DNA of 57,507 nt from Leeuwenhoekiella parthenopeia (GCF_020782115.1 NZ_JAJGMW010000027.1:1-57507); one strand, 5' to 3'; shown: positions 1 to 7,469, counted from the first letter of the stretch. Translations and numbers: made by a program. The notes: generated by a model not told the origin, from the sequence alone.

Positions 1-140
1 ATCTATACCAACAATTAAAAACGTATTTTAGTTATTACAATACAAAAAGAAGGCATCAGGGAATAGAAAACGAAATACCGCTGGTAAAGTATTTAAACAA
101 ACAACAAAAAGCAGCTTAGTCAATATAGCCGGAACTTAAT

Positions 141-911
141 TTAAGCTGAAAACTGCCCTACAAATGGGGGGATGCTCACTGCTTCAAAAAAAGAATTGTC
201 TTCAATTGATTTTATTATAGTGTTTGCCTGATATGTGCCAAATGTATTGTTTTCAGATTCTTTGAAGAATTTGGACTTCGATATTATATTTTTGTAATCA
301 CTAACATATTGGTCTAAAATTGCCTGATTCTTATCAAGAAATTTCTTGACATTTCCTTTCTTATCGAATATGTCATTGTAACGAAAATCATATTTTTCAA
401 ATTCTGTTTTGAGTTGATTTATTTGGTTAGATAAAACTTCAAAAAAATCTAAATTCTCATCTTCTGAAAATGTATTTATAAATTCACTTTCGCAATCAGT
501 ACTTTGCGAAATGACTTTTAATTTTTTTATGAATTCAACTTTTAACTCATTTAATTCTTGATATATAGTATCATATTCTTCCTTTAGTTCTTTACTCGCA
601 AGAAAACTACTGATCTTACTTGATGCATCAAAACTATCATCTTCAGCATTTATTACTAATATATCATCTGGATTAATTTCGGAATCTTCGTTTAAGATTT
701 CATATTTCGAAACTCTAGATTTGTAAATTCGATCACAAGGTTTGTTGCTGGGATCATCTTTTGAAAACAACTCAAATGTTTTTGCAAAAGAAGTTTTCAT
801 TGTTCCGTTTGGAGCATAAACTAAATGAGTATTACTTTTCTCGAAATCGAATTGATGGACTAATTTTCCAATTCCAAAGCAATTCTCTAAATCAATTTTA
901 AGTTGTTTCAT
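141..911 (-). CDS. AAA/SMC-like ATPase, N-terminal part only (probably truncated)
   Basis: The 257-residue product starts at an ATG at 911; a longer in-frame start exists at 974 but lies inside a repeat element, so I prefer 911. Near the N-terminus is a P-loop-like segment, YAPNGTMKTSFAKTF, which resembles the Walker A region of large RloC/SMC-type ATPases although glycines are replaced by Ala and Met. The rest is charged and lysine/glutamate-rich, as expected for the start of a coiled-coil arm. Proteins of this kind usually run to several hundred residues more, with Walker B and signature motifs. None is visible here, and the 140 bases downstream hold no continuation. I infer a truncated relic of a defence-type or SMC-like ATPase. 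It is AT-rich compared with the housekeeping genes, which suggests transfer. A genuine short protein cannot be excluded. Confidence 0.6.
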   Translation of the reverse strand: MKQLKIDLENCFGIGKLVHQFDFEKSNTHLVYAPNGTMKTSFAKTFELFSKDDPSNKPCDRIYKSRVSKYEILNEDSEINPDDILVINAEDDSFDASSKISSFLASKELKEEYDTIYQELNELKVEFIKKLKVISQSTDCESEFINTFSEDENLDFFEVLSNQINQLKTEFEKYDFRYNDIFDKKGNVKKFLDKNQAILDQYVSDYKNIISKSKFFKESENNTFGTYQANTIIKSIEDNSFFEAVSIPPFVGQFSA

Positions 912-937
912 TAGGATGTTTTTAAAAGAAATTACCG

Positions 938-996
938 CTAACGTTTTGGCCATACGCAGTGTCCTGAAGGGCATTGCGTATATGTGTTGTTGTGCT
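938..996. repeat. Inverted-repeat element A of a cassette-like array
   Basis: An imperfect hairpin with arms ATACGCAGTGTCC and AGGGCATTGCGTAT around a tiny loop. It is flanked by a left core AACGTTTTGG and a right core TGTTGTTGTG. It has the same end signature as elements B (1457-1583) and C (1940-2066). It lies immediately downstream of the ORF at 1022-1438 and upstream of the truncated ATPase. Confidence 0.6.
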
Positions 997-1021
997 TTCG
1001 TTTATTCTTTTTCAAGTTCAA

Positions 1022-1438
1022 TCATAAGTATTGTTTGTAATCAATTTCTTTGAATAGAACCCGTTTCTCTTCGTCACTTATTATGGCACTCAATTGATTC
1101 TTTGCCTTTCCACCTTCTTCGATAATCATCAGCCATTTCTTATCAGTTAATATGGGTTCAACATCATAGTTATCTTTTTTTGGAGAGTCATATTTGTCGA
1201 GTAGTTGATGCCATGCCGAAATCGAGTCAAATTCCTTTTTTGTGATCCAACCTTGCTTCAATTGATATTCGTAGTTATTATCGATACCTAAATCGTCAAA
1301 ATAGCTACACATAAATTCCACGAATGACCAATGTGGATTTGAGTTTCTTTTATTAGTCCATAATTGTCTTTGAAGTTCTAATGATGTCAATTCATTAATA
1401 CAATTTAACCATCTATTTCTCCAGAGTTCTTTTTGCAT
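1022..1438 (-). CDS. Hypothetical protein, cassette-type
   Basis: An ORF of 138 codons starting at the ATG at 1438 (MQKELWRNRW). An upstream in-frame start at 1516 would place the N-terminus inside inverted repeat B, so it is less likely. The product is acidic and rich in Trp and Lys, with no signal peptide, membrane segment or catalytic motif that I recognise. It sits alone between two inverted-repeat elements (A and B) on the same strand as its neighbours, and is AT-rich. I do not recognise the family. Single small unknown genes between long palindromes are what mobile cassettes look like, but function cannot be inferred. Confidence 0.5.
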   Translation of the reverse strand: MQKELWRNRWLNCINELTSLELQRQLWTNKRNSNPHWSFVEFMCSYFDDLGIDNNYEYQLKQGWITKKEFDSISAWHQLLDKYDSPKKDNYDVEPILTDKKWLMIIEEGGKAKNQLSAIISDEEKRVLFKEIDYKQYL

Positions 1439-1456
1439 TTCGCTGTTATAATGAAG

Positions 1457-1583
1457 CACAACGTTTTGCATATGGCTTGTGGGGTTTTGGAGAACTTTCC
1501 TATCCACCGAAACCAAAGCTGGCTACGGAGCGAAAACCTCGCTGGCAGCCGTTCACCCGCCATAAGCTATATGTTTTGTTGTG
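1457..1583. repeat. Inverted-repeat element B (127 bp), cassette-like array
   Basis: The element starts CACAACGTTTTGCATATGG and ends in the reverse complement CACAAC...ATATAGCTTATGG, so the outer ~35 bases on each side pair imperfectly (ATATGGCTTGTGGGG against ATATAGCTTATGGCGGG). The interior is GC-rich, in contrast to the AT-rich flanking ORFs. It overlaps the 3' end of the ORF at 1500-1922. It is the same length as element C. Confidence 0.65.
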
Positions 1584-1922
1584 GTGTCGTTTTTTTTTTA
1601 TTTTTTCTTTTATCTCTTCTGCTTGGTCCCTTATCAATTCCCAATTTAAGTCATTACGATAATCTTCAATAGACCTTGTTTTTTCAAGTTGTTCCAGAAT
1701 CTGAGTTCTTAAATTTAAAACGTCATTTCGTACATCTGTTGGAATTTTCTTCGCTTCAATTAATCTGTCGACTGTCCAGCCATGCAGGAAACTCACCGCG
1801 TCACCCGGCAATTCCTCAAAAATGAAGTATTCTAAATCCTCATCACTTCCTTCTAATCTATTTTTGTCGAGATAGGATAAAGTGTCTGAGAAAAGCTCGT
1901 ATGATTCTTCAACTGTTATCAT
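1500..1922 (-). CDS. Hypothetical protein whose 3' end runs into a repeat element
   Basis: A 140-codon ORF from an ATG at 1922. The first ~110 residues form an acidic, probably helical domain (MITVEESYELF..., many Glu, Asp and Leu) ending in a basic KEKIKKKRHH run. The last ~28 residues are encoded by repeat element B, have a different composition (Ser, Gly, Phe, Arg) and are unlikely to be functional. No signal peptide or membrane segment is seen. I do not recognise a family, though small acidic helical proteins in such settings are sometimes antitoxins or immunity proteins. The overlap of the stop codon with the palindrome recalls integron cassettes, in which the recombination site covers the gene's 3' end. 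Confidence 0.5.
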   Translation of the reverse strand: MITVEESYELFSDTLSYLDKNRLEGSDEDLEYFIFEELPGDAVSFLHGWTVDRLIEAKKIPTDVRNDVLNLRTQILEQLEKTRSIEDYRNDLNWELIRDQAEEIKEKIKKKRHHNKTYSLWRVNGCQRGFRSVASFGFGG

Positions 1923-1939
1923 GTCTTTTTCAAATGCAC

Positions 1940-2066
1940 CACAACGTTTAGGCTATAAATCGTTGCGGAAAAAATCCGCAGGATTTTTGGCTCAGGTGAA
2001 GATAATAAAAGGTGTTGATTTTGCGTGATAAAAATCGGCAGCAATGCTTTTATAGCCCTTGTTGTG
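1940..2066. repeat. Inverted-repeat element C (127 bp), cassette-like array
   Basis: The left arm CACAACGTTTAGGCTATAA, continuing into ATCGTTGC, pairs with the reverse complement of the right arm (CACAAC AAGGGCTATAAAAGCATTGC). Both ends carry the CACAAC/GTTGTG signature seen in element B, and the length is identical. It lies upstream of the ORF at 1500-1922 and closes the array on the right. Confidence 0.65.
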
Positions 2067-2490
2067 AACCGTTTATTAAAGCGCTAACCGGAACTTCCAA
2101 ATACACCAAAAGAAAAAAAGCGAGTTTCATACGCGCGCTTGCGGTGCGCCTGTCAACGGGTGTACGCTTTTTTTACAGCGGGCAGGCCAAAAACCCTAAA
2201 TGACCATCAGGAAAGGTGGCGTTGATCAGTCCGTCTACAGACTCAAGTAAATTAAAATTCAAAGCGGGAAGGGTAACCAGGATTTAAATTGAAACCGACT
2301 TTAATCTGTCCGTTTTAGGTAGCGAAATTGCGTTTAACAATCAGATAGGGTGGTGGTGAGATCTGAGAATTCGACCGGATCAATGGTTTACAACGTGCGT
2401 ATAACACAACCAGTTGGGCTATATCTATTTTACAATCACGAATATAACCAAACTAATCCCCTGTCCTTTACGGCATTCCTCAAAACGCAT
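2067..2490. other. Gene-free accessory spacer with decayed sequence
   Basis: No convincing gene is present. At 2113-2174 a run AAAAAAAGCG faces CGCTTTTTTT around a GC-rich inner hairpin. Around 2285-2350 one frame reads like a beta-barrel fragment ending in NNQIGWW and a stop, but it is broken upstream. At 2388-2410 the string ACAACGTGCGTATAACAC resembles half of the array elements. I read this as the decayed right edge of the accessory region. Confidence 0.4.
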
Positions 2491-2530
2491 AAAAAAAGCG
2501 ACAATTCCAAAAAGAATTGTCGCTTTTAAA
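2491..2530 (-). terminator. Intrinsic terminator of the thioredoxin-like lipoprotein gene
   Basis: A 13-bp stem AAAGCGACAATTC / GAATTGTCGCTTT with a 6-base loop. It is followed on the minus strand by a run of seven T. It lies about 80 bases after the stop of the gene at 2610-3200. Confidence 0.8.
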
Positions 2531-2543
2531 CTTTTGCCTGCCC

Positions 2544-2590
2544 TGGCTTCGATACAAATCGCTTCGCTTTAGCTTGCGATTCACTCAGCC
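2544..2590. repeat. Dispersed repeat, copy 1
   Basis: TGGCTTCGATACAAATC...TTCACTCAGCC. The reverse complement of this block recurs at 50000-50051 with the same ends (GGCTGAGTGAA and GTATCGAAGCCA) and a diverged centre. Confidence 0.6.
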
Positions 2591-2609
2591 TGCATTAACC
2601 TGTAACTAC

Positions 2610-3200
2610 TCAATCCGCGTATGCGTGTTTATAGGGTTCGCCTTTTAAAATCTTAAGCATATCGGCTTCCAGACTTTCGATAGGGTATTCTACAATACGG
2701 CCCAGTTCTTTACCGTCTTTGCTAAGAATAAGGGTAGGTACGCGTTTGATGTCTTTACCTTCTTCCAGTCCCTGCGGCGTGGTTTTGGAGCGGTCTACGG
2801 TGATCAGCTCAATATCCTGAGTCTTTCCGGTAGCATCCAGTATTTTGTAAATGCGTGGCGTTTCGCGCTTGCTGTCGCCGCACCAGGTGCCCATAAAGAG
2901 GGTGATTTCTACATCCTGAAGCAGGGGTTTTAATTCTTCAACCAGGCTTTGGTCTACGCTGTACTCGCTGTAATTGGGATTAAACCAATTTCCAAAACTG
3001 CCGGTTTGCAGTTCGCGGCGCTCTGCAGGGCCAGTCAGCATATCGGGTTGCGGGGTTTTTTGCGAGGTAGGAATCTGTGCGGCTTCCGGCGGACCGGGAG
3101 TTTGCGGCACTTCAGAGCGGCTGGCTACAGCGTTTTGCGATTTGCACGCGCTCATCAGTACAATCGCCAGCACCAGGCTGAGATATTTTAAATATTTCAT
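2610..3200 (-). CDS. Thioredoxin-like lipoprotein with a single active-site cysteine
   Basis: A 196-residue exported lipoprotein. A signal peptide ends in LMSAC with the lipidated Cys at 19, followed by a Pro/Gln-rich linker to about residue 60. A thioredoxin-fold domain occupies about 75-190. The active-site region reads TWCGDSKRE (Cys107), so the second cysteine of CxxC is replaced by Ser; the cis-proline loop is present as RVPT at 153-156. The WCGDS variant is frequent in Bacteroidetes TlpA-like proteins. A one-cysteine site argues against a standard disulfide oxidoreductase and fits a peroxiredoxin-like, glutaredoxin-like or non-redox binding role. It starts 12 bases after the gpmI stop on the same strand, so it is probably cotranscribed with it and ends at the terminator at 2491-2530. 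Confidence 0.85.
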   Translation of the reverse strand: MKYLKYLSLVLAIVLMSACKSQNAVASRSEVPQTPGPPEAAQIPTSQKTPQPDMLTGPAERRELQTGSFGNWFNPNYSEYSVDQSLVEELKPLLQDVEITLFMGTWCGDSKRETPRIYKILDATGKTQDIELITVDRSKTTPQGLEEGKDIKRVPTLILSKDGKELGRIVEYPIESLEADMLKILKGEPYKHAYAD

Positions 3201-3211
3201 CGTTTTTTGGT

Positions 3212-4729
3212 TTAACTGACCAGGCTTTCCTGATCCATTTCTTTTGCTTTTTCAATACCCATCATATCGAGAATGGTAGGGGCTATATTCCCCAAAACTC
3301 CGTCTTTTACGCTCTTGATATCATTGTCTACCACAATTACAGGTACGGGATTGGTCGTGTGGGCGGTATTTGGCGAGCCGTCTTCGTTTTTCATGGTTTC
3401 GCAGTTACCATGGTCTGCAATCACGATGGCACTGTAACCGTGTTCCTGGCCGGTGGTGATCACATCTTTGGCACAGGCGTCAACGGCCTCACAGGCTTTA
3501 ATGGCAGCCTCCAGCACACCGGTGTGGCCCACCATATCGGGGTTGGCAAAGTTGAGGCAGACAAAATCTACTTCTTCTTTTTTGAGTTCGGCAACAATCT
3601 TGTCGCGCACTTCATACGCGCTCATTTCCGGTTTCAGGTCGTAAGTCGCCACATCTGGAGATTTGGCAATCAGGCGGGTTTCGCCCTCAAATTCCTTTTC
3701 CCTTCCGCCCGAAAAGAAAAAGGTTACGTGCGGGTATTTTTCGGTTTCCGCAATGCGAATCTGCTTCTTTCCGGCTTTGGAAATCACCTCGCCAATCGTA
3801 TTGGTCAGGTTATCTTTATCAAAAATGATGTGGATGTTCTCAAAAGTCTGGTCGTAGTTGGTCATCGTGACGTAGTACAGATCCAGTTTTTTGGTATCCT
3901 GCTCGGGGAAATCTTCCTGCGAAAGCATACGGGTGAGTTCGCGCCCGCGGTCGGTACGGTAGTTAAAAAACAATACTACATCGCCGTCTTTAATGGTGGC
4001 AACAGGCTGATCGTTTTCGGTAATGACCAAAGGCTCCAGGAATTCGTCGGTGGTGCCGTCTGCGTATGATTTTTTAATAGAAGCAACCGGATCGGTCGTT
4101 TTGGTACCGATACCTTTTACCGCAGCGTCATAGGCTTTTTTCACGCGTTCCCAGCGGGTGTCGCGGTCCATCGCAAAATAGCGCCCGGTGATGCTGGCTA
4201 GTTTGGCACCGTTATGTTGAGCGTAGTCATTTAAATCTTCGATGAAACCGGCGCCGCTTTGCGGGTCTACATCGCGACCATCGGTAAAAGCGTGAACGTA
4301 AACTTCTTCCACACCCACCTCATTGGCGGCTTTGATCAGACCTTTAGCATGATCAATATGTGCGTGAACGCCACCGTCTGAAACCAGACCTAAAAGGTGA
4401 ATGGGTTTGTTGTTTTCTTTGGCGTATTTAAAAGCGGCTTTCAGCTCGGGCTGATCGCGCAGTTTATTTTCGCGCAACGCCTTATTGATTTTGGCGAAAT
4501 CCTGATATACGATGCGGCCCGCACCCAGGTTCATATGGCCAACTTCGCTGTTGCCCATTTGCCCGTCTGGCAAGCCCACGTTTTCACCGTGTGTAAGTAA
4601 TTGCGCGTGTGGATATTTGGTATAAAGTGAATCGATAAACGGAGTTTCTGCCTGATCTACTGCCGAAACTTCTTTATTAGGTGCAAATCCCCAACCGTCG
4701 AGGATCATTAAAATGACTTTTTTATTCAT
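3212..4729 (-). CDS. gpmI: 2,3-bisphosphoglycerate-independent phosphoglycerate mutase
   Basis: GpmI interconverts 3- and 2-phosphoglycerate in glycolysis and gluconeogenesis in the cytoplasm, using two Mn ions and a phosphoserine intermediate. The 505-residue product has the normal family length. It begins KKVILMILDGWG, which carries the first metal-binding Asp. The catalytic serine is Ser61 in QMGNSEVGHMNLGAGR, and the C-terminal metal site ADHGNCE is present. I chose the ATG at 4729; an in-frame GTG at 4750 overlaps a -7 promoter box (4750-4757) and is therefore unlikely. The thioredoxin-like lipoprotein follows 12 bases downstream. Confidence 0.96.
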   Translation of the reverse strand: MNKKVILMILDGWGFAPNKEVSAVDQAETPFIDSLYTKYPHAQLLTHGENVGLPDGQMGNSEVGHMNLGAGRIVYQDFAKINKALRENKLRDQPELKAAFKYAKENNKPIHLLGLVSDGGVHAHIDHAKGLIKAANEVGVEEVYVHAFTDGRDVDPQSGAGFIEDLNDYAQHNGAKLASITGRYFAMDRDTRWERVKKAYDAAVKGIGTKTTDPVASIKKSYADGTTDEFLEPLVITENDQPVATIKDGDVVLFFNYRTDRGRELTRMLSQEDFPEQDTKKLDLYYVTMTNYDQTFENIHIIFDKDNLTNTIGEVISKAGKKQIRIAETEKYPHVTFFFSGGREKEFEGETRLIAKSPDVATYDLKPEMSAYEVRDKIVAELKKEEVDFVCLNFANPDMVGHTGVLEAAIKACEAVDACAKDVITTGQEHGYSAIVIADHGNCETMKNEDGSPNTAHTTNPVPVIVVDNDIKSVKDGVLGNIAPTILDMMGIEKAKEMDQESLVS

Positions 4730-4749
4730 GGTTATTTTGAGTTGTTTCA

Positions 4750-4757
4750 CAAAGATA
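4750..4757 (-). promoter_or_regulatory. -7 promoter box of gpmI
   Basis: TATCTTTG on the minus strand matches the Bacteroidetes TAnnTTTG box. It lies 20 bases before the chosen ATG. No good TTG is seen at the usual -33 distance, so support is partial. Confidence 0.5.
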
Positions 4758-4824
4758 CGGACTAAACCAACTAAAGGCTAAAACTTTGCAGGCCAATCGC
4801 GATAGCGTTTGAGGAGCTTATTGC

Positions 4825-4855
<31 letters not shown>

Positions 4856-4930
4856 TCGAGCTTGGGTGGGACATCCATCCCTGGCCCTTCCTTCGAAGGA
4901 AGGGAATATATTCTTAGTCTGGTATTAAAA

Positions 4931-4961
4931 GCCTCCCTTCGAAGGGAGGTTTGGAGGGATG
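4931..4961. repeat. Dispersed repeat GCCTCCCTT...GGAGGGATG, copy 1
   Basis: A palindromic core CCTCCCTTCGAAGGGAGG is followed by TTTGGAGGGATGTTT. A close copy is at 5889-5920, and a looser relative occurs near 18766-18796. Confidence 0.65.
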
Positions 4962-5086
4962 TTTAATGCTGAAGTTTTCTTTTAAATATCTTTCCCTCTT
5001 TTCAGTCAAAATCAAGCTTGCGACTCTACCGATCGACCAGATGATTAGACCAATAACAATAGAAATAATAATAACAATACAAATAA

Positions 5087-5851
5087 TCACCCCCTATACT
5101 TCTCAATCGCTTCTTTGATTTTGGCGATGCGGTTTTCGGGGTCGGGGTGGGAGCTCTGAAACTCAGGTACGCGCTGGCCACCGCTCGCTTCTTTTAAGAT
5201 TTGCATCACTTCAATAAGCGCTTCGGGGTCGTAACCGGCTTCCAGCATAAATTTCACACCCAGATCATCGCTCTCGAGTTCGTCACCACGCCCGTTTTTA
5301 AGCAGCAGGGTTTGTCCCAGCTGGCTGGCGAGCATTCCGGCATCAGCGCCTACCTGTGCACCGGTAGCAACGGTATTGGCGAGTTCGCTTTGCGCGATGC
5401 GCTCAGCCGAGTGCCTGCCCACCACGTGCCCAATCTCGTGCCCTAAAATGCCTGCGAGTTGGTCTTCGGTTGAAAGACGCTCGAGCAGGGCATAGGTGAT
5501 AAAAATCTGGCCGCCGGGCAGGGCGAAAGCGTTTACCGTCTTGGGATCACGCAGGAGATGAAATTCATACTGATACGGCGTCTCGCGGGCAATGGTGTTG
5601 TCAACCAGTTTTTTGCCCACACGATCTACCATGTTTTGCAATTGCTGGTCGGGGTGCATGCCGCCATGTTGCTCGGCCATAATAGGCGCATTTTGCAGGC
5701 CGATTGCGATTTCCTCTTCGGTCGTAAGGCATATGGCCTGGGTGCGCCCGGTATAGGGATTTTCTTCCTGGCTGCCGTAATATTTTATCAGGCCAAAAAT
5801 GACGATTCCTACGCCTAAGACTATTTTAAGTGCTCTTCCACCTAGTTTCAT
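5087..5851 (-). CDS. M48 family zinc metallopeptidase, membrane-anchored
   Basis: A 254-residue protease of the Ste24/HtpX-like M48 class. A hydrophobic N-terminal segment (about residues 8-25, KIVLGVGIVIFGLIKYYG) is a signal anchor, so the catalytic domain should face the periplasm. The zinc site is HEIGH at 138-142, followed by the expected glutamate ligand in LESDDLG (about 193). The C-terminal SSHPDPENRI motif is typical of the BepA/YggG-like group, which handles misfolded outer-membrane proteins. It stands alone between two repeat-bearing gaps. No TPR domain follows, unlike E. coli BepA. The substrate is unknown. Confidence 0.9.
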   Translation of the reverse strand: MKLGGRALKIVLGVGIVIFGLIKYYGSQEENPYTGRTQAICLTTEEEIAIGLQNAPIMAEQHGGMHPDQQLQNMVDRVGKKLVDNTIARETPYQYEFHLLRDPKTVNAFALPGGQIFITYALLERLSTEDQLAGILGHEIGHVVGRHSAERIAQSELANTVATGAQVGADAGMLASQLGQTLLLKNGRGDELESDDLGVKFMLEAGYDPEALIEVMQILKEASGGQRVPEFQSSHPDPENRIAKIKEAIEKYRG

Positions 5852-5888
5852 ATTGATAAGAATAATTGGTTAGTTTCAGTTAACTAAA

Positions 5889-5920
5889 GCCTCCCTTTAA
5901 AGAGAGGTTTGGAGGGATGT
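5889..5920. repeat. Dispersed repeat GCCTCCCTT...GGAGGGATG, copy 2
   Basis: GCCTCCCTTTAAAGAGAGG is followed by TTTGGAGGGATG. It is near-identical to 4931-4961 and in the same orientation, so the M48 gene lies between two direct copies. Confidence 0.6.
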
Positions 5921-5944
5921 TTCAGCTCTTTCTCTAAAACAAAT

Positions 5945-6679
5945 TCATTTTAAAAGTTTCGGATTGATATCCAGAATATTTTCGGTTCGGTATTTTTCAA
6001 TAAAGGCCGAAGTAAAGGCGTCGCTGCCCAGCAGGTTTTTTTGCTGAAAGATTTGTGCGATATCCAGTTTTTTATAGTCTTTGAGATAATCTACGGAAAG
6101 TGGGGCGTAGCTGAAATGCCAGGGCTCATACTTGAAGCCTTTTCGCCCGTAATCATTGGTATAGACTTCATAAAAGCCAAAGGATTCTGCATTTTCGTCT
6201 AGCCAGGCTTTGAGTGCACAAAACGGACCGGTACCGTGAAATTTATCGGGGTCGAGTACATTGTTTGTAACTCCCGTTCCCGCCTGAATGATGTCGAGAT
6301 CTGTAGCCCAGTGATGACGCGAAGTACCGGGGATGGTGCTGTATTCAATAATCTTTTCAATAGCTGCCAAAGGGGGCATTCCGCGTCCTGTATAATCTCT
6401 GTATTTGCGTTCCCAGATGCGGTTTTGGTGGGCGTAATCGCGATAGCTCGAAACGACCTGTATGCCGATGCCTTCTTTTTTTGCGGCAGCAGCCATCCGG
6501 TCAAAAGCCTCGGCAGCTTCGGGACGCAGGCTATAGCCGCTTTTTTCAGTCAAAACCGGATTTCCCCGACCCAGAAGTTCGGCTTCCGGAAGAGCGGTGT
6601 TTGCTTTTAAAAGCTGCGGAAAGGTTGTTACGGCAGCAGTGGTTAACAGCGTGTTTTGTATAAACCGGCGTCTTTTCAT
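5945..6679 (-). CDS. M15 family D-alanyl-D-alanine carboxypeptidase, Tat-exported
   Basis: A 244-residue VanY/DdcB-like peptidase that would trim D-Ala from peptidoglycan stem peptides in the periplasm. The N-terminus KRRRFIQNT plus a hydrophobic stretch and ANTA is a twin-arginine signal (RRxFI). Catalytic zinc ligands are visible: SRHHWATDLD (His122, Asp129) and EPWHF (His188). Length and motif order fit the DdcB group. It begins at 6679, sharing its first base with the end of the upstream acetyltransferase gene, so the two are probably translated from one message. A tatA homologue lies at 13510-13791 in this window. Confidence 0.88.
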   Translation of the reverse strand: MKRRRFIQNTLLTTAAVTTFPQLLKANTALPEAELLGRGNPVLTEKSGYSLRPEAAEAFDRMAAAAKKEGIGIQVVSSYRDYAHQNRIWERKYRDYTGRGMPPLAAIEKIIEYSTIPGTSRHHWATDLDIIQAGTGVTNNVLDPDKFHGTGPFCALKAWLDENAESFGFYEVYTNDYGRKGFKYEPWHFSYAPLSVDYLKDYKKLDIAQIFQQKNLLGSDAFTSAFIEKYRTENILDINPKLLK

Positions 6680-7137
6680 CAGAGCTTTTTAAAAAGTAAA
6701 TAGTGCGTACCTACGTTTTCAATTTCAAAAGGCTCTCCTTCTATGTTGAAACCTTTCCGCAGGTAAAAATTAAGCGCCTTGATGCGGGCATTGCACCAGA
6801 GCAACTCGACACCTTGATTTTGCAGGTGCTTTTCGGCTTCATCAACCAGCAGATTTCCCAGTTTTTGTCCCTGATATTCCGCTAAAACGGCCATTCCGCG
6901 CAGTTGGTATTGCTTTCCGGTAAATTGGGGTTTTGAGTTGTTCATCAGGCTTACGACCCCAATAAGTCTTTCCGCATCAAAAAGGCCGAAATGCAAGGTG
7001 TCTTCAGCCTCGTCACCCGGCATTGCGCAACTTTCCGCAGGTTTCCCTTCTCGTAAAACCGGATGGCGCACGGCGAAGGTTTCTGCAGCGGTGATTTGGC
7101 GGATTTGTAATGAGGTAGTAGTACTAGGCGCGGACAT
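6679..7137 (-). CDS. GNAT family N-acetyltransferase
   Basis: A 152-residue acetyltransferase starting at the ATG at 7137. The longer in-frame start at 7194 would overlap the upstream gene by 71 bases; the chosen start overlaps it by only 14. The acetyl-CoA loop is AEYQGQKLGNLLVDEAEKH, a variant of the QxxGxG/A signature, and is preceded by the beta-strand LRGMAV, as is usual. The C-terminal part (LNFYLRKGFNIEGEPFE) is the standard GNAT ending, with an added IENVGTHYLLFKKL strand. The substrate is unknown. The gene lies between another GNAT gene upstream and the M15 peptidase downstream in a tight cluster. Confidence 0.85.
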   Translation of the reverse strand: MSAPSTTTSLQIRQITAAETFAVRHPVLREGKPAESCAMPGDEAEDTLHFGLFDAERLIGVVSLMNNSKPQFTGKQYQLRGMAVLAEYQGQKLGNLLVDEAEKHLQNQGVELLWCNARIKALNFYLRKGFNIEGEPFEIENVGTHYLLFKKL

Positions 7138-7411
7138 CAGCGTAATCAGGATTTTCGTCAAACTTGATTTCGGCAAAAGGACAGAGCGGCTCAATTTTAA
7201 TATTTTTCTCCCGGGCCCAGTTTACCACATAATCCAGCAATTCGCTGGCATAACCCTGGTGTTCATAACCCATTTTGGTTTCGGTATGGTCAATTACGAT
7301 GATCCCGGCGTCCTGAATGGTATAGGTAAGCTCTGAGATTTTTTCTCCGTTTTCTTCCCTGTAGAATAAGCCCCTGCTTCGGTTTTCTCTGTGGTGTATC
7401 GCTTTATCCAT
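7124..7411 (-). CDS. Small GNAT-type acetyltransferase (YjdJ-like)
   Basis: A 95-residue protein of the minimal GNAT class (YjdJ/GTNAT10-like). It has the expected core: strands LTYTIQDAGIIVIDHTE, then a GYEHQGYASELLDYVV helix that contains the acetyl-CoA loop, then IKIEPLCPFAEIKF and a conserved ENPDYADV tail. The tail with Cys-Pro-Phe is characteristic of the group. The substrate is unknown. Its end overlaps the next gene by 14 bases, which suggests translational coupling. Confidence 0.85.
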   Translation of the reverse strand: MDKAIHHRENRSRGLFYREENGEKISELTYTIQDAGIIVIDHTETKMGYEHQGYASELLDYVVNWAREKNIKIEPLCPFAEIKFDENPDYADVRA

Positions 7412-7469
7412 TATTTTTGCTGGTTTATTGCAGCAGTTGTTAAGCTGCCTTATCTAAAAATAGCTAATT

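Noticed and set aside
938-2066. True integron attC sites
   Set aside because: Canonical cores GTTRRRY and RYYYAAC were not seen at the element ends and no integron integrase is present, so I describe the elements only as cassette-like.
2012-2203. A 63-residue frame on the plus strand starting at 2012
   Set aside because: It overlaps inverted repeat C and runs through a poly-A/GC hairpin region; composition is not protein-like.
2530-2600. tRNA candidate
   Set aside because: TTCGATACAAATC resembles a T-arm loop, but no acceptor or anticodon stem pairs; the block is a dispersed repeat also found at 50000-50051.
3359-4069. Long plus-strand frame inside gpmI
   Set aside because: It is the antisense shadow of a strongly conserved gene and has no recognisable motif.
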